Positions 24,030 to 31,920 of a stretch of 64,000 nt of DNA are shown in pieces. Each line of letters starts with the position of its first letter. The stretch's first letter is position 1. Under the pieces are notes generated by a model. That model did no database searches. It saw only the letters and a program-made list of their open reading frames with translations, and was not told where the DNA came from. The DNA lies in NCBI GenBank assembly GCA_019635585.1, contig JAHBZE010000002.1, positions 310,001 to 374,000 of the forward strand. The letters run 5' to 3'. A program made the translations under genes and the position numbers. The DNA is from Xanthobacteraceae bacterium. Its GTDB lineage: Bacteria; Pseudomonadota; Alphaproteobacteria; Rhizobiales; Xanthobacteraceae.

Positions 24030-24653
24030 GTGACCGATACCGAATCCCCCGCCCCCCAACATTCGCTGCTCGAGGACGTCTTTGCGATCCTCGTCGGCAC
24101 GCTGTTCATTTCCTTCGGCATCGTCTTGTTCAAGCAGGCGGGGCTACTGACCGGTGGCACGTCCGGCATCGCCTTCCTCGGGCTATATCTCGCAGGCATC
24201 CCCTTCGGCCTCGGCTTCTTCCTCATCAACCTGCCGTTCTATGTGCTGGCGGTGATGCGGGTCGGCTGGCGCTTCACGGTGAAGACCTTCTGCGCGGTCG
24301 CGCTGGTCTCGGTCTTGTCGGAGAGCCACCGCTACTTCATCGGCTTCGCGCGGCTCGAGCCGTTTTATGCCGCCGTCTTGGGCGGGCTCCTGCTCGGCAT
24401 GGGCTTCATCGTGCTCTTCCGCCATCAGGCGAGCCTGGGCGGCATCAATATCCTCGCGCTTTATCTGCAGGAGAAATACGGGCTGCGCGCCGGCAAGTTT
24501 CAGATGGCGGTCGACCTCGCCGTGCTGGGAGCGGCGCTCTTTGTGGTCGAGTGGCGGCTGGTGCTCGCCTCCGTCATCGGCTCGGTCGCGATGAACGCGA
24601 TGATCTGGGTGAACCACCGCCGCGACCGCTATGTGGCCTGGTCGGCGGCCTGA
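24030..24653 (+). CDS. YitT family membrane protein
   Basis: 207-residue inner-membrane protein of the YitT/DUF161 family, with six hydrophobic helices. Characteristic are the opening LEDVFAILVGTLFISFGIVL, the Gly/Thr-rich LLTGGTSGIAFLG and the central FRHQASLGGINILALYLQEK. The GTG at 24030 gives the normal length. An in-frame ATG at 23994 would add 12 Arg/Gly-rich residues next to the repeat, and neither start has a clear ribosome-binding site. The transported compound is unknown; some YitT members are thought to move amino-acid-like solutes. Confidence 0.82.
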   Translation: MTDTESPAPQHSLLEDVFAILVGTLFISFGIVLFKQAGLLTGGTSGIAFLGLYLAGIPFGLGFFLINLPFYVLAVMRVGWRFTVKTFCAVALVSVLSESHRYFIGFARLEPFYAAVLGGLLLGMGFIVLFRHQASLGGINILALYLQEKYGLRAGKFQMAVDLAVLGAALFVVEWRLVLASVIGSVAMNAMIWVNHRRDRYVAWSAA

Positions 24654-24672
24654 AAAATCTTCTCTGCCGTCA

Positions 24673-24700
24673 TTGAACCGTCACAAAGCGCGCCTATATA
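24673..24700 (+). promoter_or_regulatory. sigma-70 promoter of a small RNA candidate
   Basis: TTGAAC (24673-24678), 16-base spacer, TATATA (24695-24700). It lies between the YitT gene and the beta-lactamase terminus, with no gene downstream on this strand. Confidence 0.55.
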
Positions 24701-24706
24701 GCTCCC

Positions 24707-24823
24707 ATCGGACTTCGAAGAGCGAAGCCCCTTCACCACGGATGTACTGGGAAGCGGGATTTAGCGAAGACGCGAAGACCGGTTGGCCCGCCCGGCAGGA
24801 ATGCCCGGCGGGTTTCGTTTTTT
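24707..24823 (+). ncRNA. candidate small RNA with its own promoter and terminator
   Basis: Segment of about 117 bases starting roughly seven bases after a good -10 element. It ends in a terminator: cccgcccggca (24787-24797) pairs with tgcccggcggg (24802-24812) over one mismatch, loop ggaa, then tttcgtttttt. An inner hairpin, cttcgaagagcgaag, lies near the 5' end. No open frame with a binding site fills it. The family is not identified. The T-run ends five bases before the stop codon of the opposite-strand beta-lactamase. Confidence 0.55.
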
Positions 24824-24827
24824 CAGG

Positions 24828-25634
24828 CTACTGCTTCGGCAGCGCGCCGAGTTGCGTGAGCAATACCTTCGCGATCGAGATGCGCGCGGCCACGTGCTTT
24901 TCTTCGTTGGGGTCGAGGTTCAGCGCGAAGATATAGACCTCGTCGCCCCGCTCCACCCAGCCGACGAACCAGCCGATCTTGTTGTCGCCGGAAGGAATCC
25001 ACCCCGTTTTGCCGCGGAGCGTCGCGTTACCGATCTTCTCCATGAACATGATGTCCTTCAGGATCTCGGTGTTCTTCGGATTGACCGGTAACTTTCCGAT
25101 ATAGACGCGCTCGAGGAATTCGACTTCCTGCAACGCGGAGATGCGGAGTTTTCCGTCGAGCCAGAACGAATCCTCGTTGCCGCCGATATCGCGGTTGCCG
25201 TAGCCGAATTGCGAGACGTAAACGCGCATGCGCGTATCGGTGATCTGCCGCGCGATCTCCTGAAACACCCAGACCGCGGACGCCTTGAACGCCGTGCGCA
25301 GCGTGTGGTCCTTGTTCCAGGCTTCGATGTCGCGCTTCACCCCGTCCCACTTGAACACCGGATGATCGGCATCCTTCACCACGCCGGTCTCGAGCGCGAT
25401 CAGCGCATTCGCGATCTTGAAAGTCGAAGCAGGTAAATATGCTTTCGTGTGCCGCGCCCCGTTCACCACCGTGAAGCGGCCCTTCTTCTGCTCGAGCATC
25501 ACGAAGGTGCCGTCGGTGCCGATGTCTTTGAACACGTGTTGCAGATCGTCGCGTATCACGACCTGCCGCTCGGGCAATTGCGCGAGCGCGGGCGTCACGA
25601 ACAGGAGGGAAAGCAGGAAGAACGGGAACTTCAT
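24828..25634 (-). CDS. class D (OXA-type) beta-lactamase
   Basis: 268-residue periplasmic serine beta-lactamase. All class D motifs are present: S70-TFK73 (PASTFKIANALIALE), S119-A-V121 in KASAVWVF, YGN at 145-147, and KTGW at 209-212. The signal peptide is residues 1-18 (MKFPFFLLSLLFVTPALA). The gene has normal GC and no mobile-element signs, so it looks like a resident chromosomal enzyme. The ATG at 25634 gives the signal peptide directly. Which drugs it hydrolyses cannot be read from the sequence. The upstream DUF4189 gene ends 42 bases away and may be co-transcribed. Confidence 0.95.
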   Translation of the reverse strand: MKFPFFLLSLLFVTPALAQLPERQVVIRDDLQHVFKDIGTDGTFVMLEQKKGRFTVVNGARHTKAYLPASTFKIANALIALETGVVKDADHPVFKWDGVKRDIEAWNKDHTLRTAFKASAVWVFQEIARQITDTRMRVYVSQFGYGNRDIGGNEDSFWLDGKLRISALQEVEFLERVYIGKLPVNPKNTEILKDIMFMEKIGNATLRGKTGWIPSGDNKIGWFVGWVERGDEVYIFALNLDPNEEKHVAARISIAKVLLTQLGALPKQ

Positions 25635-25675
25635 TCTGCGCGATCTTGAAACCTGCGGCGGCGGAACGCCAGCCT

Positions 25676-26080
25676 TTACTTGTCGCAATCGGATTCCGCG
25701 ACCGCGCAGGCGCTGCCGCCGACTTTGCATTGCCGTATCGCGCGCGCTTTCGCGGTTTTCTCGTCGCCGCCGACGCCCCACCCGGCCCATGCGCCCTTCT
25801 TGTCGAGCGCGACCGCGACACAGCTCTTTTTGAACACTTCCACGATCTTGCACTTGCCCGCCGGAACCTTGTTTTTCGCCGCCGTCTCGTGACAGAGCTG
25901 CAGCGCTTCCTTGCGCGCGTCTTCGGGCTTCGATGCGTGCAGCTTCCAGCCATAGGCGAAGCCCTTGTGCATGCCCTCGTCGGGAATTGCGACCGCAAGC
26001 GCACCCTCGCCGCGCGCGGGAGCCGCGGCGGCGAAAGCGAGCAAAGCGGCCGCGAAGAAAATCCTGAGCATCGCGGTCAT
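25676..26080 (-). CDS. DUF4189 secreted protein, 134 aa
   Basis: A signal peptide (MTAMLRIFFAAALLAFAAAA) is followed by a DUF4189 domain. It has the typical ALDKKGAWAGWGVGGDEKTA, where Gly/Trp-rich strands lead into a helix, and several Cys (LCHETAAK, GKCKIVEVFKKSC, RQCKVGGSACAV, DCDK). The ATG at 26080 overlaps the stop of the upstream membrane gene by four bases (ATGA); a second ATG three codons later is possible. Such proteins are exported and of unknown role. The position upstream of the beta-lactamase makes a shared transcript plausible. Confidence 0.8.
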   Translation of the reverse strand: MTAMLRIFFAAALLAFAAAAPARGEGALAVAIPDEGMHKGFAYGWKLHASKPEDARKEALQLCHETAAKNKVPAGKCKIVEVFKKSCVAVALDKKGAWAGWGVGGDEKTAKARAIRQCKVGGSACAVAESDCDK

Positions 26081-27015
26081 GCCGGGCTCGCAACCGCTTT
26101 CTTGTTGAACTGCCAGATCGCAATCGCAATGCCGAGCGCGGAAATGCCGCCGAGCAGGATCGCGAGCGGGTTCGGCCCGAGATACTCGAAGAACTGCGTA
26201 TAGAAATGAATCGCGCCAAATACCGCGCAGACGTTGACAACCCAGCGCCGGTCGTTCGCAAGCGCCCAAACCGCGAACGCGACCAGCGCAAGCGCCCAGC
26301 CCGCCACGAAAACATGATGCGAAATCTTCGGCGTGGTGCCGCCGAACAGGCCGGAAAGCTGTTCCAGCCGGTCGCCCCACAACGAGCCGATCCAGAATCC
26401 GAAATTGACGAGCAGGATCGAAACGCGCGCCGCCATCAGCGCAAGCCGCTCATAGACCGCGCTCACGAACAGCGACACCTGATAGGCCGCAAGCGTAATC
26501 AGGCTGAAGGCGATAATGGTGAGCGTCGGCTCCTTGATGCCGAGGAAATAGCTCGCGTGAAAATAGCCGGTGCGCGCGCCGAGCACCGAGGAAAGCGCGA
26601 TCACCGCAAGCGCGATCAGAAGCCCGCTTTTCGCGATCACGCCGCCGATGGCAAACCCGATCGCGCAGCCGAGAAACGCCCAGACCGAACCCTCGGTCAT
26701 GTAAACCACGCCGCCGCCGAGTCCGAGCGCGCCGAGGATAACGCAGATATTCGCAAGCACGCCCCATTCGACCGGCGAATAGTGCAAGAGCACCAAGCCG
26801 AAGCCGAGCACGATGGCGCCGAGGATAATTCCGGTCGCCGCGTTCGGCACGATCAGGATTGCGCCGACCGCGACCGCGATCACGCCGAACCCGATCAGGA
26901 TATTGAAGGCGAGCGAGCCGGTGGACTTGACCGAAAGCCGCTTCAGCTTGTCGGCTTCGGCCTGCGTAATTTCCCCGTCTTCGAGCAACTGCGAAAGATC
27001 GAGTACGACTTTCAT
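26077..27015 (-). CDS. polytopic membrane protein (DUF2157-like), 312 aa
   Basis: N-terminal 30 residues are soluble and acidic (LDLSQLLEDGEITQAEADKL), then about nine hydrophobic helices follow, rich in Gly and Ala (VGAILIVPNAATGIILGAIV, LGALGLGGGVVYMTEGSVW). The layout, a short cytoplasmic helix bundle followed by many helices, is like the DUF2157 family of predicted membrane proteins, but I am not sure of the assignment. The last hydrophilic residues read WQFNKKAVASPA. The ATG at 27015 is clear. It is the first gene of a three-gene unit with DUF4189 and the beta-lactamase. Confidence 0.72.
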   Translation of the reverse strand: MKVVLDLSQLLEDGEITQAEADKLKRLSVKSTGSLAFNILIGFGVIAVAVGAILIVPNAATGIILGAIVLGFGLVLLHYSPVEWGVLANICVILGALGLGGGVVYMTEGSVWAFLGCAIGFAIGGVIAKSGLLIALAVIALSSVLGARTGYFHASYFLGIKEPTLTIIAFSLITLAAYQVSLFVSAVYERLALMAARVSILLVNFGFWIGSLWGDRLEQLSGLFGGTTPKISHHVFVAGWALALVAFAVWALANDRRWVVNVCAVFGAIHFYTQFFEYLGPNPLAILLGGISALGIAIAIWQFNKKAVASPA

Positions 27016-27111
27016 GAACTTCCCCCCGGCAATATCGGCGGCTTCATAGCATGGCGGCCCGGCACCGGGTATTGTCCGCGATCACTTCTTTGTGCCGCCG
27101 GAAGGAACGAC

Positions 27112-27501
27112 ATGAACAGCGAAGCGTCCGCCGTTACCGGCCATCCCCGCATGATTTTGAGGTTCGAGGGCTTCGCGCTCTTTGCCCTCTGCATCTTCGC
27201 CTATGCGAAGCTGGGCTTTTCCTGGTGGCTGTTCGGCGCGCTGATTCTGGCGCCCGATCTTGGCATGATCGGGTACCTGCGGAACGCGAAGACCGGCGCG
27301 CAGCTCTATAACGCGCTTCATCTCACCGCCCTGCCCATTGCGGTCGGCGCCTGGGGCTATTCGTGGTCGGAGCCGCTCGCGCTTTCGGTCGCGATCGTCT
27401 GGCTCGCGCATATCGGCATGGACCGGATGCTCGGCTATGGCCTGAAGTACGAAACCGATTTCGCCGACACGCACCTCGGGCGCATCGGCAAGGAGAGTTA
27501 G
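27112..27501 (+). CDS. DUF4260 family membrane protein, 129 aa
   Basis: Small inner-membrane protein of the DUF4260 family, recognised by WWLFGALILAPDLGMIGYL, YNALHLTALPIAVG and the C-terminal HIGMDRMLGYGLKYETDF with DTHLGRIG after it. Four hydrophobic helices are visible. The role is not established. The ATG at 27112 has GGAAGGA nine bases upstream. It is a single gene; a repeat with strong hairpins separates it from the convergent ATP12 gene. Confidence 0.85.
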   Translation: MNSEASAVTGHPRMILRFEGFALFALCIFAYAKLGFSWWLFGALILAPDLGMIGYLRNAKTGAQLYNALHLTALPIAVGAWGYSWSEPLALSVAIVWLAHIGMDRMLGYGLKYETDFADTHLGRIGKES

Positions 27502-27511
27502 CGCAACGACA

Positions 27512-27623
27512 TTCTCCCTCTCCCCTCGGGGGAGAGGGTTGGGGTGAGGGGGTACTGAATTCGCGAATGCAGATCCCCCTCACCCGCTCGCTTCGCTCGC
27601 GACCTCTCCCCGGTGGGGAGAGG
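27512..27623. repeat. palindromic repeat between convergent genes
   Basis: Three nested hairpins: ccctctccc with gggagaggg near 27516-27537, gtgaggggg (27544-27552) with ccccctcac (27575-27583), and cctctcccc with ggggagagg near 27603-27623. It fills the whole gap between the DUF4260 and ATP12 genes and could stop transcripts from both. Confidence 0.75.
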
Positions 27624-27628
27624 TGACT

Positions 27629-28387
27629 TTAGATCGTGCGCAACAACTCCAGCATCCTCGCCGCCGCGCTGAACTCCGCATGACGCGCGGCGAGCCGCCG
27701 CTGCGCTTCGTCGTCCTCGCCCCACTGGCTGACGTTCCACTGTTCGTCGACGTGTGCCGCATTCCACGCCTCGTCGCCGGAAAGCGCGCCGTTTGCGAGC
27801 GCGAGCGCGATCAGTGCCGAGCCGCCGATATTGGTCGCGCTCGCGGTAGCGGCGAGCGCGAAAGGCTTTGATAATTTCTCGGCCGCATCGCGTACGCTCG
27901 CGAGCGCCTCGTCGGGCTGCCGCACATGCATCACGCCTTCGGCAAGCAAAAAGCGCGCGCCGAGATGCGCCGACGCCCAATCGAGCACCGGATTCCAGCG
28001 CTCGTTCTGGAGCGCGACCAACCCCGGCGGTCCGTCCGCGCGATAGAATACGAGATCGCTTCCTGCATATTGCACGATCTCGTCGATCACCGGCTGCGGC
28101 GCCTTCGCAATCGCGTCGATCGCGAGATTGGCGAGCCGCGTCAGCGGCAGAAGCACCGGGTCAATCTCGCCTTCGATCGCATTCCACTCCGCGGCAACCG
28201 CGCGTGCGAGCGTCTCGTTCGGCAACACCAGCGTATTGCGCGCGGGCGTCTTTGCTCCCTTACCGTCGAGCAGCACGGCATACGCGCCTCCTGTCTCGCC
28301 GACGTTCGCTTCCTTATAGAAGCGCTTCGGCAGGCTCGCGCGCATCGCGGCCTGCGCGCGGCGCATCGGATTTTCGTCGTCGCTCAT
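27629..28387 (-). CDS. ATP12 family F1-ATPase assembly chaperone
   Basis: 252-residue protein of the ATP12 family, the chaperone that binds the F1 alpha subunit in mitochondria and alphaproteobacteria. Recognised blocks are FYKEANVGETGGAYAVLLDG, LARAVAAEWNAIEGEIDP, PLTRLANLAIDAI and the C-terminal NAAHVDEQWNVSQWGEDDEA. No signal peptide. The ATG at 28387 overlaps the stop of the pseudouridine synthase gene by four bases (ATGA). The atp operon itself is not in the window. Confidence 0.92.
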   Translation of the reverse strand: MSDDENPMRRAQAAMRASLPKRFYKEANVGETGGAYAVLLDGKGAKTPARNTLVLPNETLARAVAAEWNAIEGEIDPVLLPLTRLANLAIDAIAKAPQPVIDEIVQYAGSDLVFYRADGPPGLVALQNERWNPVLDWASAHLGARFLLAEGVMHVRQPDEALASVRDAAEKLSKPFALAATASATNIGGSALIALALANGALSGDEAWNAAHVDEQWNVSQWGEDDEAQRRLAARHAEFSAAARMLELLRTI

Positions 28388-29418
28388 TCTTCCGGCGCGT
28401 CCACGATCGGGTCGTAGGCTTTGGCGTCGAAGCCGAGTAAATTCCACGACTGCTGCATGTGCGGCGGCAGCGGCGCGGAAACGTCGATCACGCCCTCGCC
28501 CTTCGGATGCGGGATCACGAGCCGCCGCGCGAGTAGATGCAGCCGGTTCTGCATCCCGCCGGGTAGTTCCCAATTCTCGATGGAAAAATATTTCGGATCG
28601 CCGACGATGGGATGGCCGATATGCGAAGTATGCGCGCGAAGCTGGTGCGTCCGGCCGGTGACGGGTTTGAGCGAAATCCAGGCGAGCTTGTGCGCGGCAT
28701 GATCGATCACCGCGTAATACGTGACGGCGTGGCTCGCTTCGTCCTCGCCGTGTTTGGCGACCCGCATCAACTCGCCGCCTTCGCCGGCACCTTTCGCAAG
28801 ATACGTCGAGATGCGTCCCTGCCGCGGCTTCGGCACGCCCGCGACCAGCGCCCAGTAAATCTTGCGCGCCGAACGCGAGCGGAAGGTTTTGGCAAGCGTC
28901 GCCGCCGCAAGCCGCGTTTTCGCGATCAACAAAATACCGGAAGTATCCTTGTCAATGCGATGCACGAGCCGCGGCTTCTGCCCGTCCTTGCCGCGAAGCG
29001 CCTCGAGCATGCCGTCGATATGCCGCGTGGTGCCGGAGCCGCCTTGCACCGCGAGCCCGTAAGGCTTGTTCAGCACCATCACTTCGCGGTCTTCATATAA
29101 TGTAATCGACTTGAGGAATGCGGCGTCAGCTTTCGCGTCGCCCATTTTCGAAGGCGGTTTCGCGGGCGCACCGGCACGCGCAATGTCCACGCTGCTTTCG
29201 CTCTCGCCTTTCTCGCGCGCGAGCGGCGGCACGCGCACCGCCATTCCCGGCTCAAGGCGCGTATTCGTCTTCGCGCGAGCGCCGTCGACGCGCACCTGCC
29301 CCGTGCGGAGCAGTTTTTGCAGATGACCGAAGGCGAGTTCGGGGAAATGCGCCTTGAACCAGCGGTCGAGACGCATTCCCTCTTCGTCGGATTTCACCTT
29401 GCGGGTTTGAACCGGCAT
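28384..29418 (-). CDS. RluA-family 23S rRNA pseudouridine synthase (RluC/RluD-like)
   Basis: 344-residue RNA-modifying enzyme. An S4 RNA-binding domain occupies about residues 15-60 (MRLDRWFKAHFPELAFGHLQ). The catalytic domain has the family motif HRIDKDTSGILL, with the nucleophilic aspartate D156, and the closing block GRTHQLRAHTSHIGHPIVGD. Without the substrate position it may be RluC- or RluD-like. It starts four bases after the crcB stop. The ATG at 29418 is the only start that gives the conserved N terminus without the arginine-rich extension upstream. Confidence 0.93.
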   Translation of the reverse strand: MPVQTRKVKSDEEGMRLDRWFKAHFPELAFGHLQKLLRTGQVRVDGARAKTNTRLEPGMAVRVPPLAREKGESESSVDIARAGAPAKPPSKMGDAKADAAFLKSITLYEDREVMVLNKPYGLAVQGGSGTTRHIDGMLEALRGKDGQKPRLVHRIDKDTSGILLIAKTRLAAATLAKTFRSRSARKIYWALVAGVPKPRQGRISTYLAKGAGEGGELMRVAKHGEDEASHAVTYYAVIDHAAHKLAWISLKPVTGRTHQLRAHTSHIGHPIVGDPKYFSIENWELPGGMQNRLHLLARRLVIPHPKGEGVIDVSAPLPPHMQQSWNLLGFDAKAYDPIVDAPEE

Positions 29419-29422
29419 CCCG

Positions 29423-29806
29423 TCACGCGAACGACCGGACGACCCAGAGCCCGGCGAAGATCGCGAGCAGCGATATAAACACGGAGGCAGCGACATAAGC
29501 CGCGGCAAGCACCGTGTCACCGCGCTCGAACAGCAGCGCGAAATCGAGCGAGAACGCAGAAAACGTCGTGAAGCCGCCGAGGATTCCGGTGGTCAGGAAC
29601 AACCGAAGCGATTGCGTGGTGTGACTGTCGCCGCGGAACGCGAACCACGCCGCGAGCGCACCGATCAGGAACGAGCCGACTACGTTGACCGTGAACGTGC
29701 CCCACGGAAAACCGGTGCCGAAGAGCCGCATGGCGCCGATATTCACACCATGACGCAGGCCGGCCCCGATGCCGCCACCCAGGACCACGAGAAAAAGCGC
29801 ATACAT
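29423..29806 (-). CDS. crcB: CrcB/Fluc fluoride channel
   Basis: 127-residue four-helix inner-membrane protein of the Fluc family, which exports fluoride as a dimer. The signature LTTGILGGFTTFSAFSLD and the earlier GGGIGAGLRHGVNIG and WGTFTVNVVGSFLIG blocks are present. The ATG at 29806 gives the usual length; an in-frame extension to 29860 is not supported. No fluoride riboswitch is seen in the 100 bases upstream. It probably shares a transcript with the pseudouridine synthase and ATP12 genes. Confidence 0.93.
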   Translation of the reverse strand: MYALFLVVLGGGIGAGLRHGVNIGAMRLFGTGFPWGTFTVNVVGSFLIGALAAWFAFRGDSHTTQSLRLFLTTGILGGFTTFSAFSLDFALLFERGDTVLAAAYVAASVFISLLAIFAGLWVVRSFA

Positions 29807-29839
29807 TTTCTTGAATCGCCGTGAGAGAGGGAGAAGCCG

Positions 29840-29865
29840 GGAACCTAGTCTGCCCGGCAAGCGTT
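29840..29865 (+). promoter_or_regulatory. general-stress (EcfG-type) promoter
   Basis: GGAAC at 29840-29844, a 17-base spacer and CGTT at 29862-29865, an exact consensus match. It is 44 bases upstream of the DUF1236 gene start. Confidence 0.65.
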
Positions 29866-29909
29866 AGCAAACCTGGGAACCCTCAGCTTTTGGTCCGGAC
29901 GACCGCATC

Positions 29910-30275
29910 ATGTGCAGACGCTTTGCTTTTCTGCTTTTCGCAGTCCTTCTGGCCGCAGCGCCCGCGCTTGCCCAGTCAAACGGCGCAGTCGCGCCGCCAA
30001 CGCAGAAACCCGACGCCGCGCCGCGCCTTTCCGGCGAACAGCAGGACAAGATTCGCGACTCGGTGCGCAACGCCAAGGTCGATCATGTCGCGAAGATCGA
30101 CGTGCCCTTGCTTGTGGGCGCGGAGGTGCCGCGAAATCTGCATTTCTATCCCTTCCCCAAGGAAGTGGCTGAAATCGTTCCGGAATATGCAGGCTATTTC
30201 TATGTCGTGGCGGCCGAAAAGATCGTGGTGATCGATCCCTTGAGCTACCGCGTCGTCGCGATTTTGCCTGTTTGA
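29910..30275 (+). CDS. DUF1236 secreted protein, 121 aa
   Basis: A signal peptide (MCRRFAFLLFAVLLAAAPAL ending AQ) precedes a Pro/Gln-rich linker, then a DUF1236 domain with FYPFPKEVAEIVPEYAGYFY and EKIVVIDPLSYRVV. DUF1236 proteins are exported, abundant in rhizobia and of unknown function; they often rise in stress. The general-stress promoter 44 bases before the start and a second one before the next gene support such control. The ATG at 29910 fits the signal peptide. Confidence 0.82.
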   Translation: MCRRFAFLLFAVLLAAAPALAQSNGAVAPPTQKPDAAPRLSGEQQDKIRDSVRNAKVDHVAKIDVPLLVGAEVPRNLHFYPFPKEVAEIVPEYAGYFYVVAAEKIVVIDPLSYRVVAILPV

Positions 30276-30290
30276 GGGCGGAGCATTACG

Positions 30291-30316
30291 GGAACCCGGC
30301 GTTATCGTCCGGCGTT
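30291..30316 (+). promoter_or_regulatory. general-stress (EcfG-type) promoter
   Basis: GGAAC at 30291-30295, a 17-base spacer and CGTT at 30313-30316, an exact consensus match. It is 38 bases upstream of the next gene and 15 bases after the DUF1236 stop. Confidence 0.65.
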
Positions 30317-30354
30317 CGTTCTCCGGAGCCCGTTCGGATCCGAAGGAGGCAATT

Positions 30355-30588
30355 ATGCGGCATGCGATGTTGATGACGGTTACCGCCTTCGCGGTCTTCG
30401 CCTTCGGCATGACCGCGTCGATGGCGCAAGAGCGGATGGATCCAGGTACGATCCGCGTCAATCCGCCGGTCCAAACTTATACGCCGCCGGTTCAGACCAC
30501 GCCGACGCCAATTCCGAACCTGAATACGTCGAAGAATCCGTATCAGGATAAACGTTACATGGAGACGCCGGTGCAGCCGAAGAAGTAG
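30355..30588 (+). CDS. small secreted Pro/Thr-rich protein, 77 aa
   Basis: A signal peptide (MRHAMLMTVTAFAVFAFGMT then ASMAQ) leads to a mature chain of about 53 residues with repeated Pro-Val-Gln-Thr units (VNPPVQTYTPPVQTTPTPIP). The N-terminal cleavage region and Pro-rich tail suggest an envelope-associated peptide with an extended conformation. The ATG at 30355 follows AAGGAGG by five bases. A stress-type promoter lies 38 bases upstream. The stop abuts the stop of the convergent rarA with no intervening base. The function is unknown. Confidence 0.7.
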   Translation: MRHAMLMTVTAFAVFAFGMTASMAQERMDPGTIRVNPPVQTYTPPVQTTPTPIPNLNTSKNPYQDKRYMETPVQPKK

Positions 30589-31920
30589 TTACTTCGTCTG
30601 TGTGCGCAGCTTCGCCCAGTATTCCATCCGCTTCTTGATTTCACGTTCGAAGCCGCGTTCGACCGGATGATAGAATTCCTGCCGCCCGAGCTTTTCCGGA
30701 AAATAATCTTGTCCTGAGAACGCCTCTTCCGCGTCGTGGTCGTATTCGTAGCCGGAAGAATAGCCTTCCTCTTTCATCAGTTTCGTGGGCGCGTTCAGGA
30801 TATGCTTCGGCGGCACCAGCGAGCCCGCTTCCTTCGCGGTCCGCACCGCGCCTTTATAGGCAACGTAACCCGCGTTCGATTTCGGCGCGGTCGCGAGATA
30901 AATTACCGCCTGCGCGATAGCAAGCTCGCCTTCGGGACTGCCGAGAAAATCGTAGGCGTCCTTCGCCGCATTCGCGATCACGAGCGCCTGCGGATCGGCA
31001 AGTCCGATGTCTTCTACCGCCATCCGCACCACGCGGCGCGCGATATAAAGCGGATTCTCGCCGGCATCCATCATGCGCGCGAGATAATAAAGTGCTGCAT
31101 CCGCGTCCGAGCCCCGCACGCTCTTATGCAGAGCGGAGATCAGGTTGTAATGACCGTCCTGCGACTTGTCGTAGATCGGCGCGCGGCGCTGCACGATTTC
31201 CTGCAACCGCTCGGAGTTGAACACTTCGTCCTTGCGCGCGGCGCGCCAGACTTCCTCGGCCAGCGTGAGCGAAGCGCGCCCGTCGCCGTCCGCCATGCGG
31301 ATCAGCGTCATACGCGCTTCCGGGTCGAGCGGAAGTTTCTTCCCCTCCACTTCTTCGGCGCGCGCGAGCAGTTCTTCGATTGCCTCTTCGTCGAGCGACT
31401 TGAACACCAGCACACGCGCCCGCGAAAGCAACGCCGCGTTCAGCTCGAAGGACGGGTTCTCGGTCGTGGCCCCGACCAGCGTGATCGTGCCGTCCTCCAT
31501 CACCGGCAGGAAGGAATCCTGCTGCGCGCGGTTGAAACGGTGGATTTCGTCGACGAAGAGCAGCGTGCCCTTCCCCATTTCGCGCCGCGCACGCGCGGCG
31601 TCGAATACTTTCTTCAACTCGGCGACGCCCGAGAAGATCGCCGAGACCTGTTCGAAATGCAGGTCGATCTCGGAGGCGAGCAACCGCGCAACGGTCGTCT
31701 TGCCGGTGCCTGGCGGGCCCCAGAAGATCAGCGAGCCGAGCGTGCGGGATTCGAGCATGCGCGTCAGCGCACCGTCTGGCCCGATCAGCGCCTTCTGACC
31801 GACGACTTCGGCGAGCGTTTTCGGGCGCAGTTTGTCCGCGAGCGGACGCGGCGCATCGCCCGAAAAACCCGCTGCCTCGAACAGGCTCGACGGCTGCGGT
31901 GCTGCGCGCTTTGCGTTCAT
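30589..31920 (-). CDS. rarA: RarA/MgsA replication-associated recombination ATPase
   Basis: 443-residue AAA+ ATPase of the RarA/MgsA (WRNIP1) family that acts at stalled replication forks. Walker A FWGPPGTGKTT at residues 66-76, Walker B LFVDEIHRFNRAQQDSFLP, and sensor 1 GATTENPSF are clear. The C-terminal oligomerisation part has ADAALYYLARMMDAGENPLY and the GSLVPPKHILNAPTKLMK block. The ATG at 31920 overlaps the stop of the protease gene by four bases (ATGA). The linked protease suggests a stress-related operon; the link is not functional proof. Confidence 0.95.
   Translation of the reverse strand: MNAKRAAPQPSSLFEAAGFSGDAPRPLADKLRPKTLAEVVGQKALIGPDGALTRMLESRTLGSLIFWGPPGTGKTTVARLLASEIDLHFEQVSAIFSGVAELKKVFDAARARREMGKGTLLFVDEIHRFNRAQQDSFLPVMEDGTITLVGATTENPSFELNAALLSRARVLVFKSLDEEAIEELLARAEEVEGKKLPLDPEARMTLIRMADGDGRASLTLAEEVWRAARKDEVFNSERLQEIVQRRAPIYDKSQDGHYNLISALHKSVRGSDADAALYYLARMMDAGENPLYIARRVVRMAVEDIGLADPQALVIANAAKDAYDFLGSPEGELAIAQAVIYLATAPKSNAGYVAYKGAVRTAKEAGSLVPPKHILNAPTKLMKEEGYSSGYEYDHDAEEAFSGQDYFPEKLGRQEFYHPVERGFEREIKKRMEYWAKLRTQTK

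Noticed and set aside
29807-29910. Fluoride riboswitch before crcB
   Set aside because: The upstream bases lack the conserved fluoride aptamer pattern, so no riboswitch is called.
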